A stretch of 64,000 nucleotides of DNA from Przewalskia tangutica (GCA_029844215.1 CM056725.1:58317609-58381608); one strand, 5' to 3'; positions 24,212 to 36,024 are shown, counted from the stretch's first letter. The notes: generated by a model from the sequence alone, not told the origin. A program made the numbers and translations.

Positions 24212-24229
24212 TGGCGACTCCGCTGGGGA
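24212..24229 (+). other. C2 primer-binding site
   Basis: TGGCGACTCCGCTGGGGA, 3 bases after the LTR end. This is the form seen in Ogre/Tat elements and assigned to a tRNA-Arg. Confidence 0.85.
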
Positions 24230-25183
24230 TTTTAGGTTCTTAACCACAACAGACCTAGGGTTATTATTTGGCATTATTTTGCATTTAATTGGTTGTGCTA
24301 TATTTTGTTTTATTTATTTTAATTGCTACCTGCTTTACTGCTTTCCTTAAACTGGCATTCCGCTCATATTTCTTCCACTCTGGAAAAATTCACACAATCA
24401 CACACTACATGCGAGGTGCGCTGGGTGCATCAGCAAAATTCTTTCTTCAAAACCCAAATCTAGGAGAGTTGGTAACATACGTGGAGTGTCCGGTCTAACC
24501 GGTGGCCGCGTAGCCTTCTCACTCGAGTTGTCCGCTCGGGAACTCAAGGCCTAGAAAAGCCAAATCTTAGAGACTTAAGATAGAGCTATACCACCCTTAT
24601 TTTAGGGCATGCATGCATTTACCTTAGGTGGGTCGGTCCTTGGCATCGACACCACAATTAGGAAGACACCAAACTTGTCGACGGGTTTCTCAACCCAATG
24701 ACCAACCAGCATATTATGTGTAGCATGACAATGATAGACAAATCCAAAACTAATCATGACATGCCAAAATTGGGAAAAGTGCACCGTCATTTGGTCGCCA
24801 TTTCCAACGAAAGCATTACAGTTGGGCGGCTTGGACAAATCTATCACAACCTCGCATATGTGACGTTTAGGCCTACCTCTGGCATAAAGAGGTCCCAAAC
24901 ATGTTAGAACACGCACTTGATTTGCAAATTGCTTATTATTATTTGCCTGCAACTTTTTGCATATTATACTAACTTGGTTTGCTTCATTTGTTAAAGGGTT
25001 ATTTTTTGTCTAGCTTATCCCCAAAAGGTTGATTCGCGTTGACTGGTAGAAGCACAATCACCCAATAAATGACTAATCCAGAGGCACCGGAACGAAACGA
25101 CTTAGGACTCATCCTCGTTCCTGTAGAGGATGCAGAGGCGTTAGAAAGGAGAAACACCAATGATCAACACCTCGCCAAACTTT
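24230..25183 (+). other. C2 leader, no coding content
   Basis: About 950 bases after the primer site. No Gag motif on either strand; short frames here carry no recognisable domain. Confidence 0.6.
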
Positions 25184-25435
25184 GGAACTACGTGTGACCT
25201 GATTCCCTGGGCGGATACGTAGGCGGCCACATCGGCTTCGGTCCCACCTTTTAGAAAAAAATCCCAATTTCTCTTTTGCACCATTGGAACTACGTTTGAC
25301 CTGATTCCGCTCATGGATACGCAGCGCCATATCCGCCGGTCCCACATTTTTAATTTCACCCAATTTCGCTTGTAATGAACTACGTCACGACTGATTCCTC
25401 GTGGGGATACGTGGCGCCTAAATCGGTCACACCTT
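25184..25435. repeat. Ogre/Tat ACTACG...CTGATTCC repeats
   Basis: Three imperfect copies starting at 25184, 25286 and 25376. Each has AACTACG, then a CTGATTCC box, then GGATACG and a GGTC(CC)AC end. This box is a familiar untranslated motif of Tat/Ogre elements. Confidence 0.78.
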
Positions 25436-25620
25436 TAGGAAACTTTCCCTTTTTTTTGAAAATAACGAAAACACACATGAAAACCCACTTTTAGGCTAAA
25501 TGCCCTTTGCAAATTCAAAACTGAGACAAGGCAGGAAACCAGGCAGGGGTTATGAGTCCCAAACAAGGCAGACGTCCGGCATCAAGAGTCAAAACTACAA
25601 AGTCAAACGCGAATCAACCA

Positions 25621-25631
25621 CCCCCCCCCCC
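25621..25631. repeat. Poly-C tract
   Basis: Eleven C in a row. Confidence 0.9.
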
Positions 25632-25842
25632 AAAACTCATAAATTTTTCTTTGAGCGCAGGTCCTTCATATTAGCAGAAGGTACAACAAAGTTCTTCATA
25701 CTAGTAGAAGCAGAAAATATAACAAAATTCTTCGTAAGCGTGGCGACAGACATCAACAGTCAGAGTTCAAATCTCGCAACAAATTATAGCGCATCAGCTC
25801 GGGCCTAGAGTCAAATTGCGACTCATGCAGTGCACAAACGAA

Positions 25843-25955
25843 CAACAAAGACATCATGGCAATCCATATGGTTCACAAATGCATCACAACAAAGACATCA
25901 TGACAATCCATATGGTTCACAAATGCATCACAACAAAGGCATCATGGCAATTCGT
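25843..25955. repeat. 44-bp tandem repeat in C2
   Basis: Units begin CAACAAAG at 25843, 25887 and 25931, about 2.5 copies, each with CATCATGGCAATCC or a close variant. Confidence 0.88.
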
Positions 25956-26048
25956 CAGTGGCAGCATCTAGCATGTCCGCCCAAGGACAACATCTCAGCA
26001 TTCACAACACCCCACATATCATACAGGGAAGACATCCTTATTCACATA

Positions 26049-26136
26049 ATTGCATTTCTCATATATTTATCATCTTGTTTTACCAGTTATACACTAATTT
26101 TTCTCAAGCTTAGCTTGCAGGGGCATTTATTATACA
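26049..26136 (+). repeat. C2 spacer block 1
   Basis: Contains CAGTTATACACTAA (26084-26097) and a CAGGGGC tail. It precedes the large 18/17-bp array. Related blocks occur near 27072 and 27660. Confidence 0.65.
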
Positions 26137-26144
26137 GGAGCATC

Positions 26145-26982
26145 AAAAACACGTCTGAAAACGACGCCACGTCCGAAAACGACGCCCGGTCCGAAAACGA
26201 CGTCCAGTCCGAAAACGACTCCGCGTCCGAAAACGACGCCACGTCCGAAAACGACGCCCAGTCCGAAAACGATGTCGAGTTCGAAACGACTCAGTTCGAA
26301 CGACTCGCCCAAAACGACGCCACGCCCAAAACGACGCCACGTCAAAACGACGCTAAGTCCGAAACGACGCCACGCCCAAACGACGTCGAGTCAACGACTC
26401 GAGTCCGAAACGACTCCGCCCAAATGACGCCACGCCCAAAACGACGCCACGCCCAAAACGACGCCACGCCCAAAACGACGCCACGTCCAAAACGACGCCA
26501 CGCCCAAAATAACGCTAAGTCCAAATGATGCCACGCCCAAAACGACGCCACCAAAACGGTCGAAGTCCGAAACGACTCGGTCCGAAACGACTCCACGTCC
26601 AAAACGACGCCACGCCCAAACGACGCCACGCCCAAAACGACGACAAGTCCAAAACGACGCCACGCCCAAAACGACGCCACGCCCAAAACGGCCAGTCAAA
26701 ACGACGTCGGTCAAAACGACTCGCCCGAAACGACGCCACGTCCGAAAACGACGCCAAGACGCCACGTCCGAAAACGACGCTAAGTCCGAAAACGACGCCA
26801 CGTCCGAAAACGACGCCCAGTCCGAAAACGACGTCGAGTCCGAAAATGACTCCGAGTCCGAAAACGACTCCACGTCCGAAAACGACGCCACGTCCGAAAA
26901 CGACGACAAGTCCGAAAACGACGCCAAGTCCAAAACGACGCCAAGTCCGAAAACGACGCCAAGTCCGAAAACGACGCCATCA
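26145..26982. repeat. 18/17-bp minisatellite in C2
   Basis: About 840 bp of short units. Outer parts use an 18-bp unit of the form CCACGTCCGAAAACGACG. The middle uses a 17-bp unit CCACGCCCAAAACGACG. The units lack stop codons in most frames, so long ORFs appear on both strands (for example ENDATS repeats on plus, VVFGRG-like on minus). These are by-products of the repeat, not genes. Confidence 0.93.
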
Positions 26983-27014
26983 TCAACATATCACATCTAC
27001 GCAGGGACGATTTT

Positions 27015-27120
27015 CTCTGTTCTCAAAATTGCATTTTTCTCATTTCATGCTTTATTATTATTCTGTCTTAGCAGTTATGCACTAACTCTTTCTTGAGCTT
27101 TAGTCTACAGGGGCAGCAGC
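27015..27120 (+). repeat. C2 spacer block 2
   Basis: Contains CAGTTATGCACTAA (27072-27085) and ends CTACAGGGGCAGCAG. Confidence 0.65.
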
Positions 27121-27127
27121 AACACGT

Positions 27128-27233
27128 CCAGGCAACGACGTCATCAACACAAGAAGTCCAAAAACAACGACAAGTCCAAAAACGACGCCAAGTCCGAAAA
27201 CGACGCCAAGTCCGAAAACGACGCCAATAGCAA
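27128..27233. repeat. Short 18-bp array in C2
   Basis: About five units of the same family as 26145-26982 (AAGTCCGAAAACGACGCC), directly after block 2. Confidence 0.85.
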
Positions 27234-27390
27234 CATTCCAATACAACAGATTCGCTCACAAAGTCAAACTACAACAAGTCTACCACAGGCTACATCATTT
27301 ATACTTTAATTATTTCATCTAGTTTTGATTACGCATGAATTACGACACAACTCCATATATAGAACAATTTTTATCTATGCCCTAGGAGGC

Positions 27391-27573
27391 GTCATTTGCA
27401 TCTCGTCCATACAACGACGAACATTCGCATTTCGTCTATACAACGACGACAACGCCCATACAAGGCGTCATTTGCATTTCGTCTACACAACGACGAACAT
27501 TTGCATTTCGTCTACACAACGACGACAACGCCCATACAAGGCATCATCTGCATCTCGTCTATACAAGACGGCG
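27391..27573. repeat. 76-bp tandem repeat in C2
   Basis: Units start at 27391, 27467 and 27543 (GTCATTTGCATYTCGTC), each built from two related halves around ACAACGACGA. Confidence 0.85.
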
Positions 27574-27634
27574 TATCATCACATCATTTCATTATATAGT
27601 ATATACAATCTGACTACAACCACAGCACAAATTC

Positions 27635-27705
27635 ACATTCTTACATTGTTTTGTTTTGACAGTTATGCACTAATGCTTTTATCTTAGCTTCAATCTACAG
27701 GAACT
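27635..27705 (+). repeat. C2 spacer block 3
   Basis: Contains CAGTTATGCACTAA (27660-27673) and ends TCTACAGGAACTGC. No array follows it. Confidence 0.6.
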
Positions 27706-27926
27706 GCAAAAGATGGAGCACAACGTGGATTTTCTCTTACAGCGAACCGGGGCAATTTGTTGGGGGGCCAACCTTCCAAACAAATGGCAGAAGCGGCCTC
27801 AATCGTCGGTCCACTCGTTCCACATCACCATAAAACCCAGCATCATAAGTCGATAGCAGTACACCCCAGGTTCAAGCCGGTTATTTTATATTTTTATTTT
27901 TATTTTTATTTTTTTAGCACCACATA

Positions 27927-27954
27927 CCCAGTGTCGTCATAACTCGACACTGAG
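27927..27954. repeat. Hairpin 1 before C2 3' LTR
   Basis: CCCAGTGTCG, 8-base loop TCATAACT, then CGACACTGAG; 9 of 10 pairs match. Confidence 0.8.
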
Positions 27955-28002
27955 ACAAATTTTGAGTCCGCGTTAGCCCACCTTGGTGTTTGACCATGGT
28001 AG

Positions 28003-28030
28003 CCCAGTGTCGTCATAACTCGACACTGGG
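28003..28030. repeat. Hairpin 2 before C2 3' LTR
   Basis: Same stem and loop as hairpin 1, with a perfect 10-bp stem. Confidence 0.85.
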
Positions 28031-28149
28031 ACAATTTTTTAAATTTTGCGTCAGCCTTGCCTAATTGCCCAACATTTTAATTTTGAGGATCGAGACAAAA
28101 TTGGCTATGAGTCAACGTCTTTGTCCGAAGATTCTTCCATCATCTCCAT

Positions 28150-28164
28150 ACAAAGAGGGACAAC
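28150..28164 (+). other. C2 polypurine tract
   Basis: Short purine-rich AAAGAGGGACAAC just before the 3' LTR, as in Ogre-like elements. Confidence 0.6.
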
Positions 28165-31100
28165 TGTTGACACCCAATTTTGACCCTCCCGTCCAGACAA
28201 TAGCTATAAAATTACACTAATTAATTTTTATGATAAAATGCAGCAATAAAACATTAATACAAGCATAGATAAATAATTAAATAGCACACCCGTTTTTATT
28301 CTTTATAATAATTCAAACTCAAACATTTATTATTATTGTAATAATTTTAAAACTAAGACTAACAAAGCACCTAAATAATTTAACTACAATTTAAATAACT
28401 TACCACTAATTAAATACTTACTACCCAAATTAATACCTAATTAAAACTAACCTAACACTTAATACCCAATACCTATTTCTACCCAGCCCATCCGCGACCC
28501 GCGGACCCACTACCCGCAACCTTATTTCTCAGCCCACACGCCCAACTCACCCCTTTACTTACCCTCAGCCCATCACCTTCACTTCAGCAGCCCATAAGCC
28601 CCTGAGCCTTTCATCGTCTCCCCTCAACAGCCCTTAAGAACAAAAACTGAAGAACCCTAAACCAAAAAGTCGCCGCACCTAACCCCGTCGCCCATGCCGG
28701 GATTCTCGCCTGAGAATCCGGCGAGTCACATACCAAATCTCTCCTAAATCAAAGCCATAACTTACCTTAACCAAATCGTGCACGAAATCTTACCTAAAAC
28801 GTATAAGGAAATCGACACCAAATCAGCGAAAATCATACAAAATCAGTACCCAAACGGAAGTCCAGGATGGTACCGATTACTTACCAACACTGAAAACCCG
28901 AGTTAGGGCTATATAAACACAGCAATATACACATGTAAAAGAACGGGGGTCGGGGGGAAGACAGTCTGAAAAACTTTTCTCTCGCACAGGCAGAAACAGA
29001 GGACGAACACCCCTTTTACCTTCAAGGATACCTCCTTACAATCCGAAATTTAGCAGTCTAAGAGCAAGAACGAAAGTTCGAAACCTTCTCTTTCAATTTC
29101 AGTCAAGAATCAGGTAAAAGTCTCATTCCTCTTCTAAACGAATCACAAATAAAAACACCGAGCGGATCGACGACTTGATACGCTGCCCCGGGTCGCTGGC
29201 CGGAGAAGGTAAAATCAATCCCCTTTGCCTTTAAATTTGGTTTATTATATTGTTGGTTTGAATTGATTTTCTTAGTCTGCTGAGTGTTATTGTCCAGATT
29301 ATTGTTGAAGCATCTAAATATTAATATCTGCGTGTGTCGCCTTAAGATGTCGATGTCCTGCTTCCGAGTGTCTGTCTGAGTCCGATTACCGTATATTTGC
29401 ATTCGCATCTGACTAATGATATGTGACCTTTGTTAACAACAGATCAGTGTCCAATTGTAGATGAATTCGAATATAAGACTTGTCGTTAATGCAGAATTTA
29501 TATGATGGTATTAGGTACATCAGCGCTAGAATTTTGGCTTGCCAATAATGTTTTGTTGTTATTTATTGATAGGGAGCTAACTTGTGGGTTATTTAAGAAC
29601 CAATTTGATAGCCAAGTTTAGTTGGATAATGTTTGTTTTCTCTTAAGAGTCCGACTCATGAATTTGAAGGTTGATTTGCCGACTACAGTCTATCCCCTGC
29701 ATACTATCTCAATGAGGTAATCTACAAGGGGTGTTGTGCTTAATTAATTTTGTACCCATACCTGTTAGTGTTAGATAAAGATTATTGGAGCATCTAAAGG
29801 CTATAAAATGAAGGTCAATCTGTTTACTAGTATGTTTATCAACCGGATGTTAGTTTCAGAGATTTGATAATAAGGTAGCGGCGCCGCATGAAAGTAGATT
29901 TGTTTGTATGACATCTCGATGTGCCGGAATCATGTAAAATCGATAATGTTAGATATCATGGCTATTTCGTCCTCTACATATGTATGCAGGACCAGTAGGG
30001 CCTTATGTTTATATGTTGTCTGCCTGGTGAAGGTAGTAGAAACACAGTGAATGGTCTCTCTGCTAATGTTCTATCTCGTTACTCTTTCTGTCCTAATGTG
30101 TCGACTGATTGATGTAAAATATGACTAGAGTAAGGATTGTGTCCATCGTGTTAAGTGTCGGATCTTGGTTGCGAGGATATGATCTAAACATGTTTCTGAA
30201 AGTGCTTATAACCCAAGTCTGTTCATCTTGGTTTAATAAGATTGCTTCTCGTTTCATATTACAATCGGAAGTTAGCATGGTATTTATTTTGATGTAGACA
30301 TGTGAGTTTAGAAGTCGACTGTGAGTAAACACAAAAGGAGAGGCTAAGATTTTTTTTTTTGTCTTGATTTAAAACACCCATCTTACATGTGAGTTTAAGA
30401 AGTCAGCATATTTTGTCTCCTATGTGAAGTTAATAGTACAATATATTGTGTCTGTAACTACAACATGTTTAAAATCCTATGGCAATGCTTGGTTTACCCT
30501 TTGATAAAACTCTTGGACATATGCTAATCCTTATCTTTTCTTATATTTTACATGAAATGCATTGGAGCAAAAATGAAGAGTCTCATGGCGAGACTCATCA
30601 CAAGCTGCAACAAATAAAGACCCGCATCTGTGTCCACCGCATTCCGCCTCAGAATTCTCAAACAAAAGGGACGACGACATTGTCATCCCCCCTAAGAGCA
30701 TCCTTTGGCCTCTTAATCTCTTACGTCTTATATATATTTGTTTGCTTATTTGTTGAAACTTAATTAGCTAACTTTGTAATTAATAGGAGACATAAAACAA
30801 TTAGTTTTTTTTTAGAATAAATAAATCGGGCAGATAGTTTTAAAAAATCAGAAAGACACTTTTAAATTACTTCTTTTAAGGACTTGACATGCATGTCTAA
30901 ACTTTACTAAGCAATTTAACTCGCAACTAACGTAGTACTTCTTATAAAATTCATGATAAAATACATTGATTTCCTCATAAGCTCTTTTATTAGCATAATA
31001 TAAAAACTATGTTGAATAGCTTTCTTATCATAAAATTATAAAATAATCACCTTTGCACTATACTATGCAATATATATTTTATCTAATATAGCAAATTCAT

Positions 31101-31672
31101 ATGTTCTTGAAGTATCTTATGAACGTATATTTTCATCCAAAAATTATATCTACTTTATAAAATCATAAAACTTCTATGTCGTCAAAGAACACATTTCCTT
31201 ACTTTATATAAAACACTTGCAACATTCTTTTACTTCAAATAAATACGCCTTTCTTAGCATAAATAATTAACCCTAGGTTTGAACGGACAACCGCAAGTTA
31301 GCGGATCATTTAGGGTGCCTAACTCCTTCCCTTTAGGATAATAAAGAACCCTTACCCAGAATCTCATTAAGTTTAGCAGACCATTAAATGGAGTTAATGT
31401 TTACTTTAAACTAGTTAACATTTAGGTGTCCTAATTCACCCAAACTAATTAGGTGGCGACTCCGCGAACCCTTAGCATACCTTTAGCATTTTTAGCATTT
31501 TAACATCCTTTATTCTTAAAATTAATCCCTTAGCACCTTTTTAAATTTTAAGCACCCCTTCCTTTAACATTCAACACCTTTTAAACATTTAGCACTTTTA
31601 TTTATTTTCTAACATTTTTTATTAAGCAGGGTTCGCTTTTAGAAAATGTCGCGGTCGAAAAAGGGCGCGACA
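28165..31672 (+). mobile_element. C2 3' LTR
   Basis: 3,508 bp, colinear with 20709-24208 with few differences. TATA box copy at 28910-28917. Confidence 0.92.
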
Positions 31673-32480
31673 CACATATTAGAGATCTTCAAGGCTTTTC
31701 AGGGTTGTAATGTATGCTTAGGCAGGGGTAGGTAAAAATAGGCATTTAGGCTCAATTTACGTACCATAAGCTCTTTTGCTTTAAATTCTTTCCTTTTCTT
31801 TTGATTATCTTTTTCACTTCATACCTATCTTTCCCCTCTTTTGTTTTTGAGAGAATGAAGTGTATTATGAATAGTCGGCACCCCCGAACTTATGCTTTTG
31901 CCTATTTATTATTACTTTTTCATTGGGGTGCAACAAAATTGTTCAATCTCTTTTTGTCTCTTTTTCAACACTTTATATTCCAAACAACTCAATTTTTTCC
32001 ACTTATGGCACAAATATGGAATTATAGGGTGTCACAGAAAGGTCTTATTTTTAGGCTCAAAGGGGCTGACTAGGGATATAATTTGAATATCAGGGATAGG
32101 CAAAAAATGGTAAGAAAGGGATAACAAAGAAATGTTTGAGTCATCTCCCTAACATGCATATCCTAACTATTTCGCCTCAAATAGCAAGCAAGAAGACACA
32201 TAGGTTTAATCATTAACAATGCATAAATCAAGCAAGATACCCCAAATAGTTCGATTTCATGAATTTTTGGCATATCTATCCTAAGTGTTCCGATGGTACT
32301 TCTAATTCCAATACATTATTCCACTTTATTTCAATAGGCGTTTCAAGTAACTACAACATGCTTGATCATAAAAATAAATAAATAAATAAAAAAACATTAG
32401 ACTCATAAAACATAGAAATAAACAGCAAAAAAACTCAAAAACACATAGAATAAACTAAGAACTCCCTCCAAACTTAAATC

Positions 32481-32500
32481 ACACATTGTCCCCAATGTGT
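32481..32500. repeat. Hairpin in element C
   Basis: ACACATTG, loop TCCC, CAATGTGT: a perfect 8-bp stem. On the minus strand it lies directly upstream of TTTAAGTTTGGAGGGAG, a second polypurine-like tract. Confidence 0.75.
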
Positions 32501-32608
32501 GCAAGACTAAAAAAAATAGGGACAACTTACTGACACAACACAACGGTCATAACGGAGGTTTGGGAGAAAAAATTCTGGAATTTGCACGGAATCTGGGTTT
32601 CTGAAGCT

Positions 32609-32715
32609 TCGGCGCCGCGACCCTGATATTCGGCGTCGTGGAGCCCCAAGTACTGTGGCTCTCTGAAGTTCCGATGCCACGGCGTTGATTCTGGGCGCCC
32701 GGCGCTGACGACGAC
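32609..32715. repeat. GC-rich box, copy 2
   Basis: CGGCGCCGCGACCCTG, then CGGCGTCGTGGAGCC, then GGGCGCCCGGCGCTGACGA: a diverged version of the box in the LTR of C, here in its internal region. Confidence 0.7.
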
Positions 32716-32933
32716 TTTTCCTTTTTTTTCCCCCTGGATTTTTGCTCCTTTTGCCTCAGATTTAGCTTTCAGTCCACCTGTCATCCAACAACACAAAATA
32801 AGAACCCAAGACCGTGAGACTGTTCAAGACAAAATAAAACAAACTAAAGACAGAAATTAAAATAACATAATTAATAAACATTGAGTTTGCCTCCCAACAA
32901 GCGTTGTCTTTAACGTCTTTTAGCCGGACACAA

Positions 32934-33068
32934 TTAACCTTTACGAGTGCCCATTGGATCCTTCTGCGAACTGCTTGCAATCCGCATAGTTATTGTTGCA
33001 GGTCTCACTTTTTCTACAACAATCTTTTCAGCTAAGGGCTTCAGATATAAGATTATCCCCCAAGTACA
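32934..33068 (-). pseudogene. gag: Element C mini-gag ORF, 3' part
   Basis: The last 44 codons and stop (TAA at 32934-32936) of the ORF that starts at 42538. They were separated from it by insertion of C3. The piece contains YLKPLAEKIVVEKVRP and ends in a basic tail. I recognise no domain in this part. Confidence 0.65.
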
Positions 33069-33654
33069 TGTAACGCCCCGAACCCGGGCCCGTTACTGGT
33101 GCCTTACCCCGGGCACCCTAGTGATACAACATCAGAGAAAACCAGCGGAAAATAAAACACGAGTCATGAAACAAGAGATATAATAAATAAACAGGCCAAC
33201 CAAAGCGATTTGCCTTGGTATATACATAAAAACCCGACAGTTATCCTTTTACAAACCACCGCCACACAGTGCTCTGACCTCTAAGATTTACAACAACTAT
33301 GACGGGACAGGGCCCGCCATACCACGAATGTACAAGAACCTACAACTCGAAACATACCAAAGATAAGCCTCCAAGGAACGGAGCTTTCAACACGCGAAAT
33401 GAGATCTAAGGCGGGGATCCACGGCCGATGTACCTCTACTGCGGCGTGAACGCAGCCCCGAAGGAGGTCGATCTGACAGTACAGTATGTGGCTTCACAAA
33501 TCAGTAAATGAAATCATAATAGCCTAAAAGCGGGAGACATGTATGATAACCAAAATACGATGCAACGACATAAGCGATCAGTCGGGGACTCACGCCGCCA
33601 AAGTCACCACTCGAATATAACTATGGGTCTCACGCCCACAACATCCATCATGTT

Positions 33655-33940
33655 CGCATCATGGCGCGTGCCGGAATCTGCATCGGTGTAGACATGTCCA
33701 TGATGCAACAATAATAACAAGGCCGTGGCCACGTACCGGAATCGCGACGGTGTAGGCATGCCCATGTAACCTCAATATGATATCTTGGGTGGTCAACCTG
33801 CCGCGTGGCCACATGCCCCGGAATCGCATCGGTGTAGAACGCGTCCATGTTGCGATAATAACCATATATCGGGTAATCCACCGACGCGTGGCGCGTGCCG
33901 GAATCTTTGCGTCGGTGTAGACATGTCCATGTGACATCAA
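33655..33940. repeat. About 80-bp tandem repeat in C3 3' LTR
   Basis: Four imperfect units, each with GTGCCGGAATC or GTACCGGAATC followed by CGGTGTAGACATGTCCATG or a variant. The counterpart is at about 39190-39470. Confidence 0.75.
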
Positions 33941-34080
33941 CAACAAGACGATAATCAAAATGGAAACATACGTGGAATTCTCCATCACCGCGACGCCCAA
34001 GTAAGTTCTCAACAAGTCAACCTACTCTATCGAGACGCGGTAACCGTAAATACCACACTTGCACAACAAAGGCTATCATC

Positions 34081-34155
34081 ACAAGCATAGGCAAGTTTCA
34101 CAACAACAAGCATAGGCAAGTTTCACAACAACAAGCATAGGCAAGTTTCACACAA
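34081..34155. repeat. 25-bp tandem repeat in C3 3' LTR
   Basis: Three units ACAAGCATAGGCAAGTTTCA plus CAACA. The partner LTR has diverged copies at 39611-39685. Confidence 0.9.
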
Positions 34156-36016
34156 CTCAAAGTACTTTCATTTTATGCCAAAGTCCGGTTTTAACCTAAA
34201 GTACTACGTCGTTAAATTCTTTAAAAGAGATCCATTACTTTTATCAAAGTCACCCGATACGTAGTATTAGAATGACCAACCCACATTCCTTTTCAAAATC
34301 AAGTAACAACATGCTTTTCCTAAGTTCCGGTTGCCTAGTTTCAATTACTCACGCTTGTCATTTTCAAATGGTTTCATAGTTCCCAAACTTAATCACTTGA
34401 TTCCTTTTAGAACAATTGAGTAATATATGTCTCACGTGAGAGTAGGTTATTCTTGTTTACAACATTCTTATTACAAAGACCATGATCTAGAAAATGTAAT
34501 ATCATTTTGTCTTATCTTAGTTTCTATGCGGATGGAGGTTTCTCTACTGGTTTTACTAATACAATTCATTAGTCGACATTTTCCTTTATTAACGCTGCGG
34601 TGGTGCTGTCGATACACATTCGATTTCGAAATCGGAAACATTATCCCTTTAAAAACCAAGTACTCATTACTCACGAATGAGGTTTCACACAAACATTCAC
34701 ATTAAAACAAATAAGTTAAGTCTCTTATCTTATGAGATCAAGTCTCTTAACTTCTAACATCAGTAAACCATTTTCTTTACCTCTCTTAAGACATTATACC
34801 TAACTCCCCATAAAGCTAGTATAACTCTTTTTTTAAAACCTTTAAAACCAAGTGTTACTCTCCCTTCAAAACGATTTATAAATCTTTTGAAATACATCAA
34901 GTTCTTTATTATAACTAGCGATTATAATTCACATCGATTACCTTTTAAAACCACAAAGTATTTTCTTACCTACATAAAGTCGTTATAACAACTTCCCATA
35001 AAGCCGTTATAACACTTTATGTTTTAAAAACAATCAAACACGCTTAACACGTATGCGTCTACCGTACTACATAGTTCACACATATCATGCTCGAAGAGAT
35101 AGGAAGAGGTTCACATACCTCGCGACGATTATCGACAATAAGCAAAAAGCTCCAAGTACTACAACGCACTAGCCACTTTCCACTCCTCGAGTAGAATACG
35201 CTACTCTTAGTACTTTCACCTATAAAGGCCACAAACGTCTATTAAATCTTAAACACAAGTTCCCATCTTTCTACTGAAAATTCATGACACCTCCCACACA
35301 GCGTAAATCTCCTCTCTATCGAGGCGGCTACCAAGCCAACCGGGGTTTATACATCTAACCTGGGCGTGTACAATTCTACTCGATTACTACACAAGTCTAC
35401 CGCAATCTGATCTATGTAATTACGATTCGATTGATTCTTTATTCTTCAGCTTAAGTCAAAAGACATTGCCACAATACTAAGTTGATTATATATAGTATAC
35501 TTCAACTATATATATTCTAATATGTAATTTCCAATTACAATAGAAGAACGATAGTGTTTACCTCGATAAGCCCAAAATTATCCCGATAAAGTCGATCCCG
35601 AGCAACGCTTAGCTCTACTCGAGCGCTCAACAACCCCAGAAGTTCTAACCAACTTCTACTTACAACTTCAACAACGGTGAAGATTTCCTTAGGGTTTCGT
35701 TTTGTGGCTAAAGGAAGTATAATCGTATTTTCGGGCTTTTGTATAAGTGTAACCTTGGGAATACTACAAGGTATTTGGGCAAGGCATTTGGACATTATAA
35801 CAATACTAGGAGAGTATTTCTATACCACAACAAGGGGTATTATACGAAAACAACTAGGCTAGGGGTACCCACGGCAAGGCACCACAGGGGAGGGTGGCCT
35901 CTCGGCCAAAGCTCCACAAAGGGGAGGATGGCTTTTGGACGAATCACAAGCAAGAGGAGAGGAGGGTTTTCAAGACTTGGAAGTTTTGGAATGGATGAAG
36001 TCTTCACACTTAGGGG

Positions 36017-36024
36017 TATTTATA
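36017..36024 (-). promoter_or_regulatory. C3 3' LTR TATA box
   Basis: TATAAATA on the minus strand. Confidence 0.65.

Larger units (their letters stand above)
20709..31672 (+). mobile_element. Element C2: non-autonomous Ogre/Tat-like LTR element with internal arrays
   Basis: Two LTRs of about 3.5 kb (20709-24208 and 28165-31672) flank an internal region of about 4.0 kb. Target duplication CACAT at 20704-20708 and 31673-31677. The LTR start TGTTGACACCCAATTTTGACC, the Arg-type primer site and the repeated ACTACG...CTGATTCC box are Ogre/Tat hallmarks. The internal region has no gag, protease, RT or integrase. It consists of tandem repeats and short spacer blocks, so C2 would have to use proteins of a full-length relative. 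The LTRs look almost identical, so the insertion seems recent. Confidence 0.88.
31678..32933 (-). other. Element C 3' non-coding internal region
   Basis: Resumes C after C2. Read leftward: a conserved block after the ORF stop (32885-32932, AAAGACGTTAAAGACAACGC and TTGTTGGGAGGCAA) of a kind common downstream of Athila pol; the GC-rich box at 32609-32715; a hairpin next to TTTAAGTTTGGAGGGAG; then AT-rich DNA without a credible ORF to 31678. Env or pol remains are not visible. Confidence 0.7.

Noticed and set aside
26145..26982. CRISPR array
   Set aside because: Units are directly adjacent with no unique spacers, and this is plant nuclear repeat DNA.
25830..27085. Long open frames on both strands over the C2 array (ENDATS-type and VVFGRG/FRTWRR-type repeats)
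   Set aside because: They arise because an 18/17-bp monomer without stop codons is open in several frames at once. No domain, start context or conservation supports a protein.
31801..32073. Hydrophobic 90-codon ORF on the plus strand of element C
   Set aside because: Antisense to the element, AT-rich, no membrane-protein family recognised; likely chance.
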